Positions 36,551 through 45,653 of a DNA stretch of 64,000 bases are shown piece after piece. Location: positions 1-64,000 of the forward strand of contig JAMPEY010000010.1 of NCBI GenBank assembly GCA_023664665.1, written 5' to 3'. The notes below the pieces were generated by a model, which saw only the letters and a list, made by a program, of their open reading frames with translations, was not told the origin of the DNA and searched no databases. Every line of letters begins with the position of its first letter. Within the stretch, counting starts at the first letter, position 1. The stretch comes from Lachnoclostridium sp. GTDB taxonomy: Bacteria; Bacillota; Clostridia; Lachnospirales; Lachnospiraceae. The position numbers and the translations under genes are program-made.

Positions 36551-36767
36551 ATGCTGCGGAACAATCAAAAGAAGTTGATTTCTTACTTATCAGATATTAT
36601 AATCAAAAAATAGCAAGCAATAAATGCGATTTCCAATCTATGAATAGTGGAAGGAATGACTAAAGCGCAACAGAGCGGAAAACAATCTGTGCATATTGAA
36701 GTGTGAGCAAGACAGTGACGCGTATTTTTAAACAGCAGTGATACGGATATTTCCTTTATGGGAGATA

Positions 36768-36811
36768 TGTGGTATAATAATTCTGCTACGCAGAATGCAA
36801 GTCAGCTTGCG
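36768..36811 (+). repeat. 44-bp direct repeat, copy 1
   Basis: Identical to 36913-36956. It starts TGTGGTATAAT (an extended -10 element) and then holds two small hairpins, ATTCTGC-TAC-GCAGAAT and GCAAG-TCAG-CTTGC. It lies in the 750-nt non-coding stretch between the nitroreductase and the polysaccharide operon; no gene was seen in the rest of that stretch (36551-36767, 36812-36912). Confidence 0.9.
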
Positions 36812-36912
36812 CTGCCTTGCCCTCCCAAAGCATAGAAACGCTTTGTGAGGCATTATACGAGTCCACTGCTTGAAAAGTAAATGCCCCTGCGGGGCGCTTC
36901 CTTTTCTGCGCT

Positions 36913-36956
36913 TGTGGTATAATAATTCTGCTACGCAGAATGCAAGTCAGCTTGCG
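36913..36956 (+). repeat. 44-bp direct repeat, copy 2, with extended -10 promoter
   Basis: Same 44 bases as 36768-36811. TGGTATAAT (36916-36924) is an extended -10 sequence 79 bp before the first gene of the polysaccharide operon, so this copy may serve as its promoter. A GCCCC-TGC-GGGGC hairpin (36883-36895) lies just upstream. Confidence 0.85.
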
Positions 36957-37002
36957 GCATAATGAAGTTATTCAATGAATATATCATGGAGAGGTAACGG
37001 GA

Positions 37003-37323
37003 ATGGCAGACCTAGAAAGCGGGCAGTCCCACGGCGGGAGTCCGGATCGGTATATGCTGAGACAGGCAGCGGGATTATATTGGCTTCTTGATAGGGAACA
37101 GGACGGGAGAGCATATCAGAGCCCGCTGCCCTTAAATGAGATGGGAGCTTTTATCTTTCAAATGATGCAGCAGGGGATGGAAAAGGAACAGATAGCAGAT
37201 AGGATAAGCGGGAAGTATCAGGTGGAAAAAGAGACGGCATTGCAGGATATCATACGGTTTGACAGGCAGTTAAGGGAACAGGGAATTTGTGACGCAGCGC
37301 GCCCCAAAGTTCCAACTGATTAA
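37003..37323 (+). CDS. PqqD-like peptide-binding protein at the head of the Pel operon
   Basis: A 106-residue protein. Residues 15-95 fit the PqqD/RRE fold: a two-strand hairpin (LRQAAGLYWLLDREQDGRAYQ), PLNEMGAFIFQMMQQGM with the conserved Leu-Asn, and two C-terminal helices (EKETALQDIIRFDRQLREQGIC). PqqD-like proteins bind leader peptides and present them to modifying enzymes. GGAGAGG lies 9 nt before the ATG. It is 20 nt upstream of the epimerase-PelD gene. Why a Pel operon should begin with it is unknown; a second PqqD domain is at 60303-61466. Confidence 0.72.
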   Translation: MADLESGQSHGGSPDRYMLRQAAGLYWLLDREQDGRAYQSPLPLNEMGAFIFQMMQQGMEKEQIADRISGKYQVEKETALQDIIRFDRQLREQGICDAARPKVPTD

Positions 37324-37343
37324 AATGCCGCTTACGCGGCGGA

Positions 37344-39533
37344 ATGAGAGGAATTATGAATGTACTGTTGATAGGCGGTTCAGGAAGCTTAATCAATAAT
37401 TTAATCATCAAATTCAATAAAGAGGGACACCGGGTATATTTGCTGACAGGCAGCAGATTTGAAAAGCGTTCTTATCAGAAAGTGTTTGAGAAATATAATT
37501 TTACATATGACAGTGCAAGCCTGAATGAGATTTTTGAGAGCGTTAATCCGGAATTGACCGTTTATATGGGCGCTTATGACACCAATTTTGCATGGCATGA
37601 CGAGGAGGCGGAGGCGGTGAAATATTCCGCAAGCCTGATGAACCTTCTTATGGGATATGCCATGCGCTGTCAGGGCAGATTCATTTATCTGTCCTCGGAA
37701 AATGTGTACAGCGGCAGTTATGATGGGGATATTTCCGAGACGGAGCCGGTGACTCCCGCGGGCATCAAGGGAATGACGCTGGCCCAGGGGGAAGAAATGT
37801 GCGAAAGTTACCGTAAAAACCGCGGTCTTGACATTATTACCCTGAGGCTTGACCATCTGTACAGCATTCCACAGGTCAGGGAGGATGTGGCGGATATCTG
37901 TTCCCGGATGTGTCTGGAGATTTTGGAGAAAAATACTTTGACAGTGGATGATGACAGCACTATTTCCCTGCTCTATGAAGCGGATGCCGTGGAGTTTATC
38001 TATCGTATCGCAGCATGCAGGGAACACAAACATCCCCTGTACCATATTTCCACTTCGGCAGCCATTTCGGAGCCGGAATTGGCAGATATCGTAAAGAGCG
38101 CTATGGGAGAGAGCGCATGGGTCTTTCATGAGAATCACGGCGGAGGCAGAAGAATACTGTCCAACCGTCTTTTTGACAGCGAGTTCGGCAATCCGTTTTT
38201 CTGTGATATGTCCGACATTATTCATAAAACTGCCACGCAGATGAAGTCCAACAAATATGTTTTTCTGAATGCGGAAGAAAAAAGGGAACCATTAAAGGAC
38301 CGTATCCTGAAAAAGGCGGGATGGCTGATAGGGGCATTGGTTCCTTTTGTGGAAAATATGATTGCTTTTATTCCCTTTTTTATGCTGAACAACCGTGCCG
38401 TCGGCAGTGAATATTTTGCAAACCTTGACTTTTACCTTTTGTATGTGTTGTTGTTTGCCATTATCTATGGGCAGCAGCAGGCTACCTTTTCGGCGTTGTT
38501 AGCCATAGCGGGATATAGCTTCAGACAGATGTATGACAGGACAGGCTTTGAGGTTTTTCTGGATGCCAATACCTATGTGTGGATTGCCCAGCTGTTTATT
38601 CTGGGGCTGACCGTGGGCTACATGAGGGATCAGATTACCAAGCTTAAGCGGGAGAGCAGGGAGGAGACGGAATTTATTTCCCTGCAGTTAAGCGATATTC
38701 AGGATATTAACAGCAGTAATGTGCGAGTGAAGGATGCGTTGGAAACGCAGATTGTAAACCAGAATGACAGTGTGGGGAAAATATACAGCATTACTTCGGC
38801 GCTGGACAGGTACAGTCCGGAAGAGGTGCTTTTTTATGCGGCGGAAGTGCTCGGCGAACTGATAAAGAGCAAGGATGTGGCAATCTATACGATTTCCAAC
38901 AGCTCTTACGCCAGATTGTTTTCTTCCACTTCCCGCAAGGCAAGAGTGCTGGGCAATTCCATCCGTTATGTGAATATGGGGGAGATGTACGAGACCCTGA
39001 TGGAGCGCCGGGTTTTTATTAACCGTAGGATGGATGAAAGATATCCCCTTATGGCAAACGCAATCTTTGAAGGCGAAGAGATGCGGATGATTCTCATGGT
39101 CTGGGGCATTCCGTGGGAGAGTATGACATTGGGGCAGGCAAATCAGCTGGTGGTTATCAGTTCCCTGATTCAGAATGCAGTGTTACGGGCCAACAAATAT
39201 ATGGAGGCGCTTACGGACACAAGGTATCTGGAGGGAACAAAGATATTGGAGCCGGAGGCATTTGATGCTCTTGTAAACGCTTACTTAAAGGCGGAGCGGA
39301 AGGGGCTGACGGAATGCGCACTTCTTAAGATGAAAGTGGAGCCGCCGGATTATGAAAAGGCGGGAACCGCCTTTCAGGAAAAACTGCGGCAGACGGATTA
39401 TGTCGGCATTCTGCCCAACGGAAAGATGTATATACTGTTAGCCAATACCGATGAGGCGGACACCACCATAGTGGTAGAGCGTTTTGCGGAAATGGGCTAT
39501 GGATGTGATATCGTGGAGGACGGTCAAAAATGA
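37344..39533 (+). CDS. pelD: Epimerase-like domain fused to PelD, c-di-GMP receptor of Pel assembly
   Basis: A 729-residue fusion. Residues 1-305 are an extended SDR/NAD-epimerase fold: the nucleotide loop IGGSGSLI lacks the third Gly, YLSSENVYSG keeps the Ser, but the YxxxK catalytic pair reads M144-TLA-Q148. About 320-430 are four membrane helices, then a short coiled coil, a GAF domain (about 480-625) and a degenerate GGDEF domain. In the latter the GGDEF core is replaced by PNGKM while the inhibitory c-di-GMP site RQTD (682-685) stands five residues before it, as in PelD of Pseudomonas. The SDR part is probably inactive as an enzyme or has another role. Overlaps pelE by 4 nt. Confidence 0.85.
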   Translation: MRGIMNVLLIGGSGSLINNLIIKFNKEGHRVYLLTGSRFEKRSYQKVFEKYNFTYDSASLNEIFESVNPELTVYMGAYDTNFAWHDEEAEAVKYSASLMNLLMGYAMRCQGRFIYLSSENVYSGSYDGDISETEPVTPAGIKGMTLAQGEEMCESYRKNRGLDIITLRLDHLYSIPQVREDVADICSRMCLEILEKNTLTVDDDSTISLLYEADAVEFIYRIAACREHKHPLYHISTSAAISEPELADIVKSAMGESAWVFHENHGGGRRILSNRLFDSEFGNPFFCDMSDIIHKTATQMKSNKYVFLNAEEKREPLKDRILKKAGWLIGALVPFVENMIAFIPFFMLNNRAVGSEYFANLDFYLLYVLLFAIIYGQQQATFSALLAIAGYSFRQMYDRTGFEVFLDANTYVWIAQLFILGLTVGYMRDQITKLKRESREETEFISLQLSDIQDINSSNVRVKDALETQIVNQNDSVGKIYSITSALDRYSPEEVLFYAAEVLGELIKSKDVAIYTISNSSYARLFSSTSRKARVLGNSIRYVNMGEMYETLMERRVFINRRMDERYPLMANAIFEGEEMRMILMVWGIPWESMTLGQANQLVVISSLIQNAVLRANKYMEALTDTRYLEGTKILEPEAFDALVNAYLKAERKGLTECALLKMKVEPPDYEKAGTAFQEKLRQTDYVGILPNGKMYILLANTDEADTTIVVERFAEMGYGCDIVEDGQK

Positions 39534-40441
39534 CATCACAGATGATTGGTTTTATCGTGCTGCTTGTGTTTAACACATTGGCGGCAGTGGGTTATCTTGT
39601 ATGGAACCGCTTACGGAAGAAGGAAAACGACCAAAAAAGCTGCATATTCCGTTTTGTGATTATGCTGTTATGTCCGGTGGTGGCTCCCTGTTTCTTTTTG
39701 CTGGCGCATGTGATGTTTTGTCTCTTCTTCTCGGAGCCGGTGAGTCTGGAAGATGTGGTGTTCAGCAAGGAGCGCGCCAGAACCTTTGTCCATGCGGAGG
39801 AAGAGCGGGAACGCAATATCGTGCCTTTGGAGGAAGCCATTGAGATCACGGATAAAAGCGGTCTGCGGACCCTGATGATGAATGTGGTGAGGGGCGATAT
39901 CCATAAGTCTCTGGCGGCTATTTCCGGGGCATTGAACAGCGAGGACACTGAAACGGCGCATTATGCGGCATCGGTGCTGCAGGACGCTTTAAACGATTTC
40001 CGTATTCATGTGGAGAAACAGAGGCAGTTGATTCTGGACAATGACGAAAAACAGATATATTATGCGGACAATCTGCTGGAATATATGAATCCGGTGTTGG
40101 AGCAAAAAGTATTTACAGATATGGAACAGCATACTTATGTGGCAATTATGGACGAGATCGGTGAAATATTTTATGCAAACGCCCCGCAGAAAATGAACAG
40201 CAGCCATTATGAGGCTCTGAGCCTGCGTCTCTTGGAAGTTGAGGATTACGAGAATTGCAGGAAATGGTGCGAGCGCGCGAAAATGTATTATCCCAACACG
40301 CTTGCTACCTACACCTGTCAGTTAAAGCTCTATTTTAACAGTGTACAGAGGGAGAAATTTTTTGAGGTTATTGAAGAGTTAAAGCAGTCTGCTGTGGTGA
40401 TTGACAGTGAAACTCTGGAATTGATCAGGGTATTTCGCTGA
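39530..40441 (+). CDS. pelE: PelE-like membrane scaffold protein
   Basis: A 303-residue protein. Two N-terminal membrane helices (about 5-25 and 41-67) are followed by a cytoplasmic helical region with TPR-like repeats (HYEALSLRLLEVEDYENCRKW and the ATYTCQLKLYFNSVQREKFF helices). Layout and position directly after PelD, with ATGA overlap, match PelE, which interacts with PelD in the inner-membrane Pel complex. Confidence 0.75.
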   Translation: MTSQMIGFIVLLVFNTLAAVGYLVWNRLRKKENDQKSCIFRFVIMLLCPVVAPCFFLLAHVMFCLFFSEPVSLEDVVFSKERARTFVHAEEERERNIVPLEEAIEITDKSGLRTLMMNVVRGDIHKSLAAISGALNSEDTETAHYAASVLQDALNDFRIHVEKQRQLILDNDEKQIYYADNLLEYMNPVLEQKVFTDMEQHTYVAIMDEIGEIFYANAPQKMNSSHYEALSLRLLEVEDYENCRKWCERAKMYYPNTLATYTCQLKLYFNSVQREKFFEVIEELKQSAVVIDSETLELIRVFR

Positions 40442-40477
40442 TTGGCATGCACACAGAGGCGGAATGGGAGCGGTTCG

Positions 40478-42301
40478 ATGATATCTCGCAGAAACTTTTT
40501 CAGCATATGCATTATGATGGCGGTTTTAGTATTCATGTTTCAATTCTCCCAGGTGTTCAAGACTTGGGGGAGTAATTATAATGTCAACGAATATGTGAGC
40601 GAATCGCAGCCCTCCGGTCAGGATAAGTGGCAGTCTGCCGACTATAAGACTTCGGACGAAAAATTTCCTGTGAGGGATTATGTGCTGTTTCTGGGGGAGA
40701 AGGATACCGAACTGTGGAATGTGGTAAAGCAGTGGTGTACCTATACCAAGAAGGATACGCTGACAGCGCCGAATACCAGAGGTTTTGAACTGCCAAAGGA
40801 ACATCTTCCCGTCATGATTCTGATTGACTCCGACGCCATTAATTTTGCAATGGAAATGAGTTCCCTGTTAAAGGTGACGCAGTATGGCGTACCGGTGGTA
40901 TTTTGTAATCTGCCGGAGGTATCCGTGATCAAAAAAGAGGAAAGGCTGCAGGAGCTTCTGGGCATCCGCAGAGTGAAAGCGGATACGGTAAGAGCAAGAG
41001 GCATACAGATGTATTCCGGCTTTCTTCTGGGAGGAGAGGCTCTTTATAAAGTGGAAAAAGAGGAAGAGGAAAAGCTTCAGGATTTCAACCTTGAAATCCC
41101 ATGGTACGCCACGGGAAGAGGAACCAAGACTTATATGGTGGGGCTTATAGATGATGAGGATACGGAGAGAGAGGATTTTCCCAGCCTGATTTGGCGTAAC
41201 AGCTACAACGGGACGCCGGTATTCGCCGTATGCGGCGATTATCTGTCAGACCTTGCCGGATTGGGCATTTTGGATTCCTTTGTCTATGAGACGAGTTCTT
41301 ATGAGCTCCATCCGGTGGTGAATGCCTGCAATGTAGTGGTATCGGATTATCCGTTTTTTGCCTCCGAAAATAAGGAGACCATACAGAGAATCTACGGACG
41401 GGATGTGAAATCGGTGCTTCGCGATATCATGTGGCCCGGTGTTTCCGCCATGGCGGAGCAGAATAAGTTAAAGCTGACCTGCTGTATAGCTCCGCAATAT
41501 GATTATCTGGACAGTGAGGAACCCGCCGCGGACAATATGGTCTTTTATCTGCAGCAGATGAAAGAAATCGGCGCTGAAGCAGGGAAATCCCTGATATATG
41601 GCGGAGGGATCCCTCTTTCGGAAAAGATGGAACGGGATAGTGTTTTTTTGGACAATCCGGGAATTGGTTACCGTTACAATGCGGTGTATACCGGAAAAGA
41701 GGTGCCGGGAGAGCTGGAAGGAAAATGGGAAGAAAGATATTTACGGGATGTGAGTACCTTAACCTGTGCTTATGGCGAAAAATATCCCCTTCTGTCCTAT
41801 TATAAGGATGATGTAACATTGCAGTGTATTACGGGAGAGGCTACGGAGTATAGCTATTTTAGGGATCTGCGGGCAAGAAGCATCTCCACGGCTTTGGGCT
41901 ATTCTAATGTTTTGGTGGATATGCACAGCGCTGTGTGGCCGGAGGGAAAAGAACAGCAATGGGAAGCTTATTTTGATAAGATTTCCAGCAATGTCAGCAC
42001 TTATTGGAACAAATATAAAGCTTTTTCAAGGACCACTTTGTCGGAGAGCGATAAAAAAGTCAGGACATTCTTAAATCTTGACTACGAGACCTCCCGTGAA
42101 GGAGATAAGATTTTTCTTACCGTTACGGGCGCGGAGGGGGATGGATGGTTTTTGCTGCGCACCCACGGAGAGGATGTTGTACAGGCACAGAATGCGGAAT
42201 ATGAAAAGCTGGAGGAAAATGCCTATCTGATACATACGCTTGCCGATAATGTGGAACTTCAGGTGGAGGTTTCAGGGACGGTGCCGCAGTTTTTGAAATA
42301 A
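40478..42301 (+). CDS. PelA-position membrane-anchored protein (DUF2194-like)
   Basis: A 607-residue protein with one N-terminal membrane helix (about 7-25) and a large extracytoplasmic part. It sits where Gram-positive pel operons have PelA (hydrolase/deacetylase). I think it belongs to DUF2194, related to PelA, but I do not see the NodB deacetylase motifs (TFDD, HxxxH), so activity is open. Segments include a Rossmann-like first half (MILIDSDAINFAMEMSSLL) and LVDMHSAVWPEG in the second. ATG 40478 is chosen because GGGAG lies 7 nt upstream; a TTG at 40442 is unlikely. Confidence 0.6.
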   Translation: MISRRNFFSICIMMAVLVFMFQFSQVFKTWGSNYNVNEYVSESQPSGQDKWQSADYKTSDEKFPVRDYVLFLGEKDTELWNVVKQWCTYTKKDTLTAPNTRGFELPKEHLPVMILIDSDAINFAMEMSSLLKVTQYGVPVVFCNLPEVSVIKKEERLQELLGIRRVKADTVRARGIQMYSGFLLGGEALYKVEKEEEEKLQDFNLEIPWYATGRGTKTYMVGLIDDEDTEREDFPSLIWRNSYNGTPVFAVCGDYLSDLAGLGILDSFVYETSSYELHPVVNACNVVVSDYPFFASENKETIQRIYGRDVKSVLRDIMWPGVSAMAEQNKLKLTCCIAPQYDYLDSEEPAADNMVFYLQQMKEIGAEAGKSLIYGGGIPLSEKMERDSVFLDNPGIGYRYNAVYTGKEVPGELEGKWEERYLRDVSTLTCAYGEKYPLLSYYKDDVTLQCITGEATEYSYFRDLRARSISTALGYSNVLVDMHSAVWPEGKEQQWEAYFDKISSNVSTYWNKYKAFSRTTLSESDKKVRTFLNLDYETSREGDKIFLTVTGAEGDGWFLLRTHGEDVVQAQNAEYEKLEENAYLIHTLADNVELQVEVSGTVPQFLK

Positions 42302-42318
42302 AAGAAATGGAGACTGGT

Positions 42319-43794
42319 ATGAAAATATGCATCTTGGCGGAGGGCTGTTATCCCTATGTGGTGGGAGGTGTGTCCGGATGGATTCACAGTATGATAAAGT
42401 CTTTTCCGAGGGTAGAATTTATTATATTGGCGATTGTGTCCAACCGTTCCCAGAGCGGAAAGTTCGCCTATGAGCTGCCGGAAAATGTGACGGCGGTGTA
42501 TGAGGCTTATCTGGACGATTATGATTGGGGACACAAAAAGAAGTACGGCAGCCGTACCAGTTTAAGCGATAAGGAATATTTTGCTTTAAGGAGCATGGTT
42601 TTAAATGAGGATGTGGATTGGGACACTATCTTTGAGATGTTTCAGACCATGAAGTTTTCCATCGACGATTTGCTGATGGGAGCCGATTTTTTGAGTATTG
42701 TGAAGGAATGCTACAAAAGCCGATACCCCTATGTGGTTTTTTCGGATTTTTTGTGGACCATGCGCTCCATTTATCTTCCTCTTTTTTTGATTCTGCAGAC
42801 CCATCTGCCCGAGGCGGACATTTATCACTGTGTTGCCACGGGTTATGCCGGGGTGCTGGGAAGTATGGCAAAGCATTTTCACAGGAGCGGGCTTTTGGTG
42901 TCCGAGCACGGTATTTACACAAGGGAGAGGGAAGAGGAGCTTTTAAAGGCAGGATGGGTGGCAGGCATTTACAAAAATATCTGGATAGAGCAATTCAGAA
43001 AGATGTCGCGGCTTGTCTATGACAGGGCGGATATCGTGACCAGCCTGTATGCCCACGCCAGAGAGCTTCAGATAGAATTGGGCTGCCCGGAGAATAAGAC
43101 CAGAATTACTCCCAACGGAATCGATACCCGGCGTTTTGCCGCTCTCCCCGGCAGGAAAGAAGAGGATGAAGGGTATGTGAATATGGGGGCGGTGCTTAGG
43201 GTGACGCCCATCAAGGATGTAAAGACCATGATCCGGGCTTTTGCCTTTGCGAAAAAGAAAGCGGACAATCTGAAACTGTGGATTATGGGACCCTGCGATG
43301 AGGATGAACAGTATGCGCAGGAGTGTTATGAACTGGTGGACGCCTTAAAAGTAAAGGATGTTGTCTTTACCGGCAGAATCAATGTGCAGGAATATCTGGG
43401 GAGGATGGACTTTACCATTTTAACCAGCATCAGCGAGGGGCAGCCCCTTACCATATTGGAGAGCTTTGCGGCCCATAAGCCCGTGATAGCCACGGATGTG
43501 GGAAACTGCCGGGAGCTGATTTACGGATTGGACGACGGATGCGGGACCGCCGGCATTCTGACGCACATTATGAATACCGCGGAGCTTGCGGAAGCCATGG
43601 TCAAAATGGCGCAGAATCCCAAGCTTGTAGAAGACATGGGAAATTGCGGGTACAAAAGAGTCATGCGCAGTTACCGGATAGAACAGATGAAGCAGACTTA
43701 CGAAGAGATTTATGAGGGAATCGGCTGGGAGCAGGGAATACTCTGGCCGGAAGAGGAGTATACACAGGAAGAATTAAACGGTGCCAATCAATAA
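42319..43794 (+). CDS. pelF: PelF-type glycosyltransferase (GT4)
   Basis: A 491-residue cytosolic glycosyltransferase. The N-terminal AEGCYPYVVGGVSGWIHSMI is characteristic of PelF; the acceptor half includes HGIYTREREEELLKAGW; the nucleotide-sugar half has ITPNGIDTRRF and the GT4 EX7E motif EGQPLTILE. PelF polymerises N-acetylated galactosamine/glucosamine for Pel. ATG 42319 has GGAG 6 nt upstream; the ATG at 42307 contains that site. Confidence 0.9.
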   Translation: MKICILAEGCYPYVVGGVSGWIHSMIKSFPRVEFIILAIVSNRSQSGKFAYELPENVTAVYEAYLDDYDWGHKKKYGSRTSLSDKEYFALRSMVLNEDVDWDTIFEMFQTMKFSIDDLLMGADFLSIVKECYKSRYPYVVFSDFLWTMRSIYLPLFLILQTHLPEADIYHCVATGYAGVLGSMAKHFHRSGLLVSEHGIYTREREEELLKAGWVAGIYKNIWIEQFRKMSRLVYDRADIVTSLYAHARELQIELGCPENKTRITPNGIDTRRFAALPGRKEEDEGYVNMGAVLRVTPIKDVKTMIRAFAFAKKKADNLKLWIMGPCDEDEQYAQECYELVDALKVKDVVFTGRINVQEYLGRMDFTILTSISEGQPLTILESFAAHKPVIATDVGNCRELIYGLDDGCGTAGILTHIMNTAELAEAMVKMAQNPKLVEDMGNCGYKRVMRSYRIEQMKQTYEEIYEGIGWEQGILWPEEEYTQEELNGANQ

Positions 43795-43814
43795 ATAGAA
43801 AAGGAGGCTGCCTT

Positions 43815-45257
43815 ATGGCGGGAATCGGCGTAAGACTCAATAAAATATACAGCAAGAATACCATCACCACCAATCTGGTGGGATTCGGCTATAGTACCGT
43901 GATTACCATAGCTCCTATGTTTTTGGTGATCGTGGCGGTTTTTCTGATGCAGATGCTTCTGGGCGTTTCCAAGCTGGACTATGCCAGCAGGGAGTTGTAT
44001 TCCTGCACCCTTTTGTATATTTTTGTCTTTGCGCTGCTGGCGGCGTCGCCTTTTAACGCTGTATTGTCCAAATATATGTCGGATGTGATTTATGAAGAGA
44101 CTTATGATGATATTCTGCCCTGCTATTATGTGGGACTTATTTTGAATATCGCATTCGGCTGTCTGCTGGGGATTCCTTTCTGCGTCAGGGAATATTTGGT
44201 GGGACAGGTGGATTTATTCTATGTGTTTGTGGGATACTGTGGTTATATTGCGCTGATACTGGTGTTTTATTCCATGCTCTATCTGTCCATCTGCAAGGAT
44301 TATAAAAAGATATCCCTGTTTTTCTTTGCGGGAATGCTGGTGACAGTGCTGTTATCCCTTGTTCTTGTGTATCTGTTCCACATGGAGGCAACATTTTCCA
44401 TGCTGCTTTCCCTGACGGTGGGTTTTCTGATCATAGCTGCGCTGGAGCTTGCGCTGGTAAAGAGTTATTTCAGGCAAAACAGCGGCAGATACAGGAAGGT
44501 GTTAAAATATTTTAAGACATGGTATCTTTTGGTAATCTGTAATTTTTGCTATACCATAGGACTTTATCTGCATAATTTTGTGTTCTGGGCTACGGATATG
44601 CATATGGTGATTGCCAAGAGCTTCGTATGTATGACCACTTATGACATGGCTACCTGTATCGCCATGTTTACCAATATTTCCGCCAGCGTTATTTTTATCT
44701 CAAGGGTTGAGATGCATTTTCATGAGCGGTACAAAAATTATTCCGAAGCGGTCATCGGCGGCAGGGGAAATTCCATCGAGAATGCCAAAAAGAGAATGTT
44801 CAGCCAGCTTTCCGAGGAGCTGATGAATCTGGTCCGCATTCAGTTTATCATATCCGTGGTGCTCTTTCTGCTATGTATCATATTGCTGCCGAGATTTGGA
44901 ATGGGGGGTATGGTGATGCAGATATATCCCTGTCTGGCAGCGGGTTATTTCATTTTGTTTATCATGTATGCGGCAATTATTTTTCTGTATTATTTTAATG
45001 ATACGAGAGGGGCTGCGGCTACGGCGATGAGTTTTTGCGTTGTCACGCTTCTCGGGAGCATCTGGGCGACCACCCTTCCCGTTATCTGGTACGGAATCGG
45101 GTTGGTGATGGGGGCTGCCGCAGGCTGGTGCGTCGCTTATGACAGACTGAGGACGCTGGAAAGGAATCTGGACATTCATGTTTTCTGTAACGGTAACATT
45201 ATGAAGCGGGGGCACGGAAAGAAGCCCTCCAACAAGGTGTACGAAAAGAAACTTTAA
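43815..45257 (+). CDS. pelG: PelG-type polysaccharide transporter
   Basis: A 480-residue protein with about 12 membrane helices. N-terminal GIGVRLNKIYSKNTITTNLVGFGYS and SPFNAVLSKYMSDVIYEETY are typical of PelG, the Wzx-like membrane exporter of the Pel complex. AAGGAGG precedes the ATG. Follows pelF by 20 nt. With pelD, pelE and pelF it makes the core inner-membrane complex. Confidence 0.9.
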   Translation: MAGIGVRLNKIYSKNTITTNLVGFGYSTVITIAPMFLVIVAVFLMQMLLGVSKLDYASRELYSCTLLYIFVFALLAASPFNAVLSKYMSDVIYEETYDDILPCYYVGLILNIAFGCLLGIPFCVREYLVGQVDLFYVFVGYCGYIALILVFYSMLYLSICKDYKKISLFFFAGMLVTVLLSLVLVYLFHMEATFSMLLSLTVGFLIIAALELALVKSYFRQNSGRYRKVLKYFKTWYLLVICNFCYTIGLYLHNFVFWATDMHMVIAKSFVCMTTYDMATCIAMFTNISASVIFISRVEMHFHERYKNYSEAVIGGRGNSIENAKKRMFSQLSEELMNLVRIQFIISVVLFLLCIILLPRFGMGGMVMQIYPCLAAGYFILFIMYAAIIFLYYFNDTRGAAATAMSFCVVTLLGSIWATTLPVIWYGIGLVMGAAAGWCVAYDRLRTLERNLDIHVFCNGNIMKRGHGKKPSNKVYEKKL

Positions 45258-45275
45258 TTGCGGGGAGGTATCGCT

Positions 45276-45653
45276 ATGGAACCGGGAGCAATGCTGCGTA
45301 TTATTATGATTGCCACAGGAGTATTTTTGTTCGGGGTCACCCTTTCTTCGCTGGCAAAAAGAAAGATGACGGAGCCCTTTTGCATGACTTGGGGACTGAT
45401 ATCCCTTATTATCATTTTGGCGGGCATTCTGTTAAGGCCCGATGAATGGAACCGCTATATCAGTACCAAGGGTATGCTGCTTGTGGTGCTGATTGGTTTC
45501 TGTGTAATCTACGGGATTTATTTTATCAGCGCGCGGATATCGGAACTGATGAGAAGAAATCAGGAGCTGGCAATGCAGGTATCCCTCTTAAATTATGAGG
45601 TGGAGAAGCTGCGGCAGCAAATAGAAAATTTACCCGCAAAGGAATCGGTCTGA
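45276..45653 (+). CDS. DUF2304 small membrane protein
   Basis: A 125-residue protein with three membrane helices and a C-terminal coiled coil (ISELMRRNQELAMQVSLLNY). It fits DUF2304, often beside dolichyl-phosphate-mannose-synthase-like GT2 genes such as the one at 46908. GGGGAGG precedes ATG 45276. Its stop overlaps the next start (TGATG). Confidence 0.8.
   Translation: MEPGAMLRIIMIATGVFLFGVTLSSLAKRKMTEPFCMTWGLISLIIILAGILLRPDEWNRYISTKGMLLVVLIGFCVIYGIYFISARISELMRRNQELAMQVSLLNYEVEKLRQQIENLPAKESV

Noticed and set aside
36768..36956. Attachment-site duplication or transposon ends
   Set aside because: The 44-bp copies flank only 101 bp with no recombinase or transposase gene.
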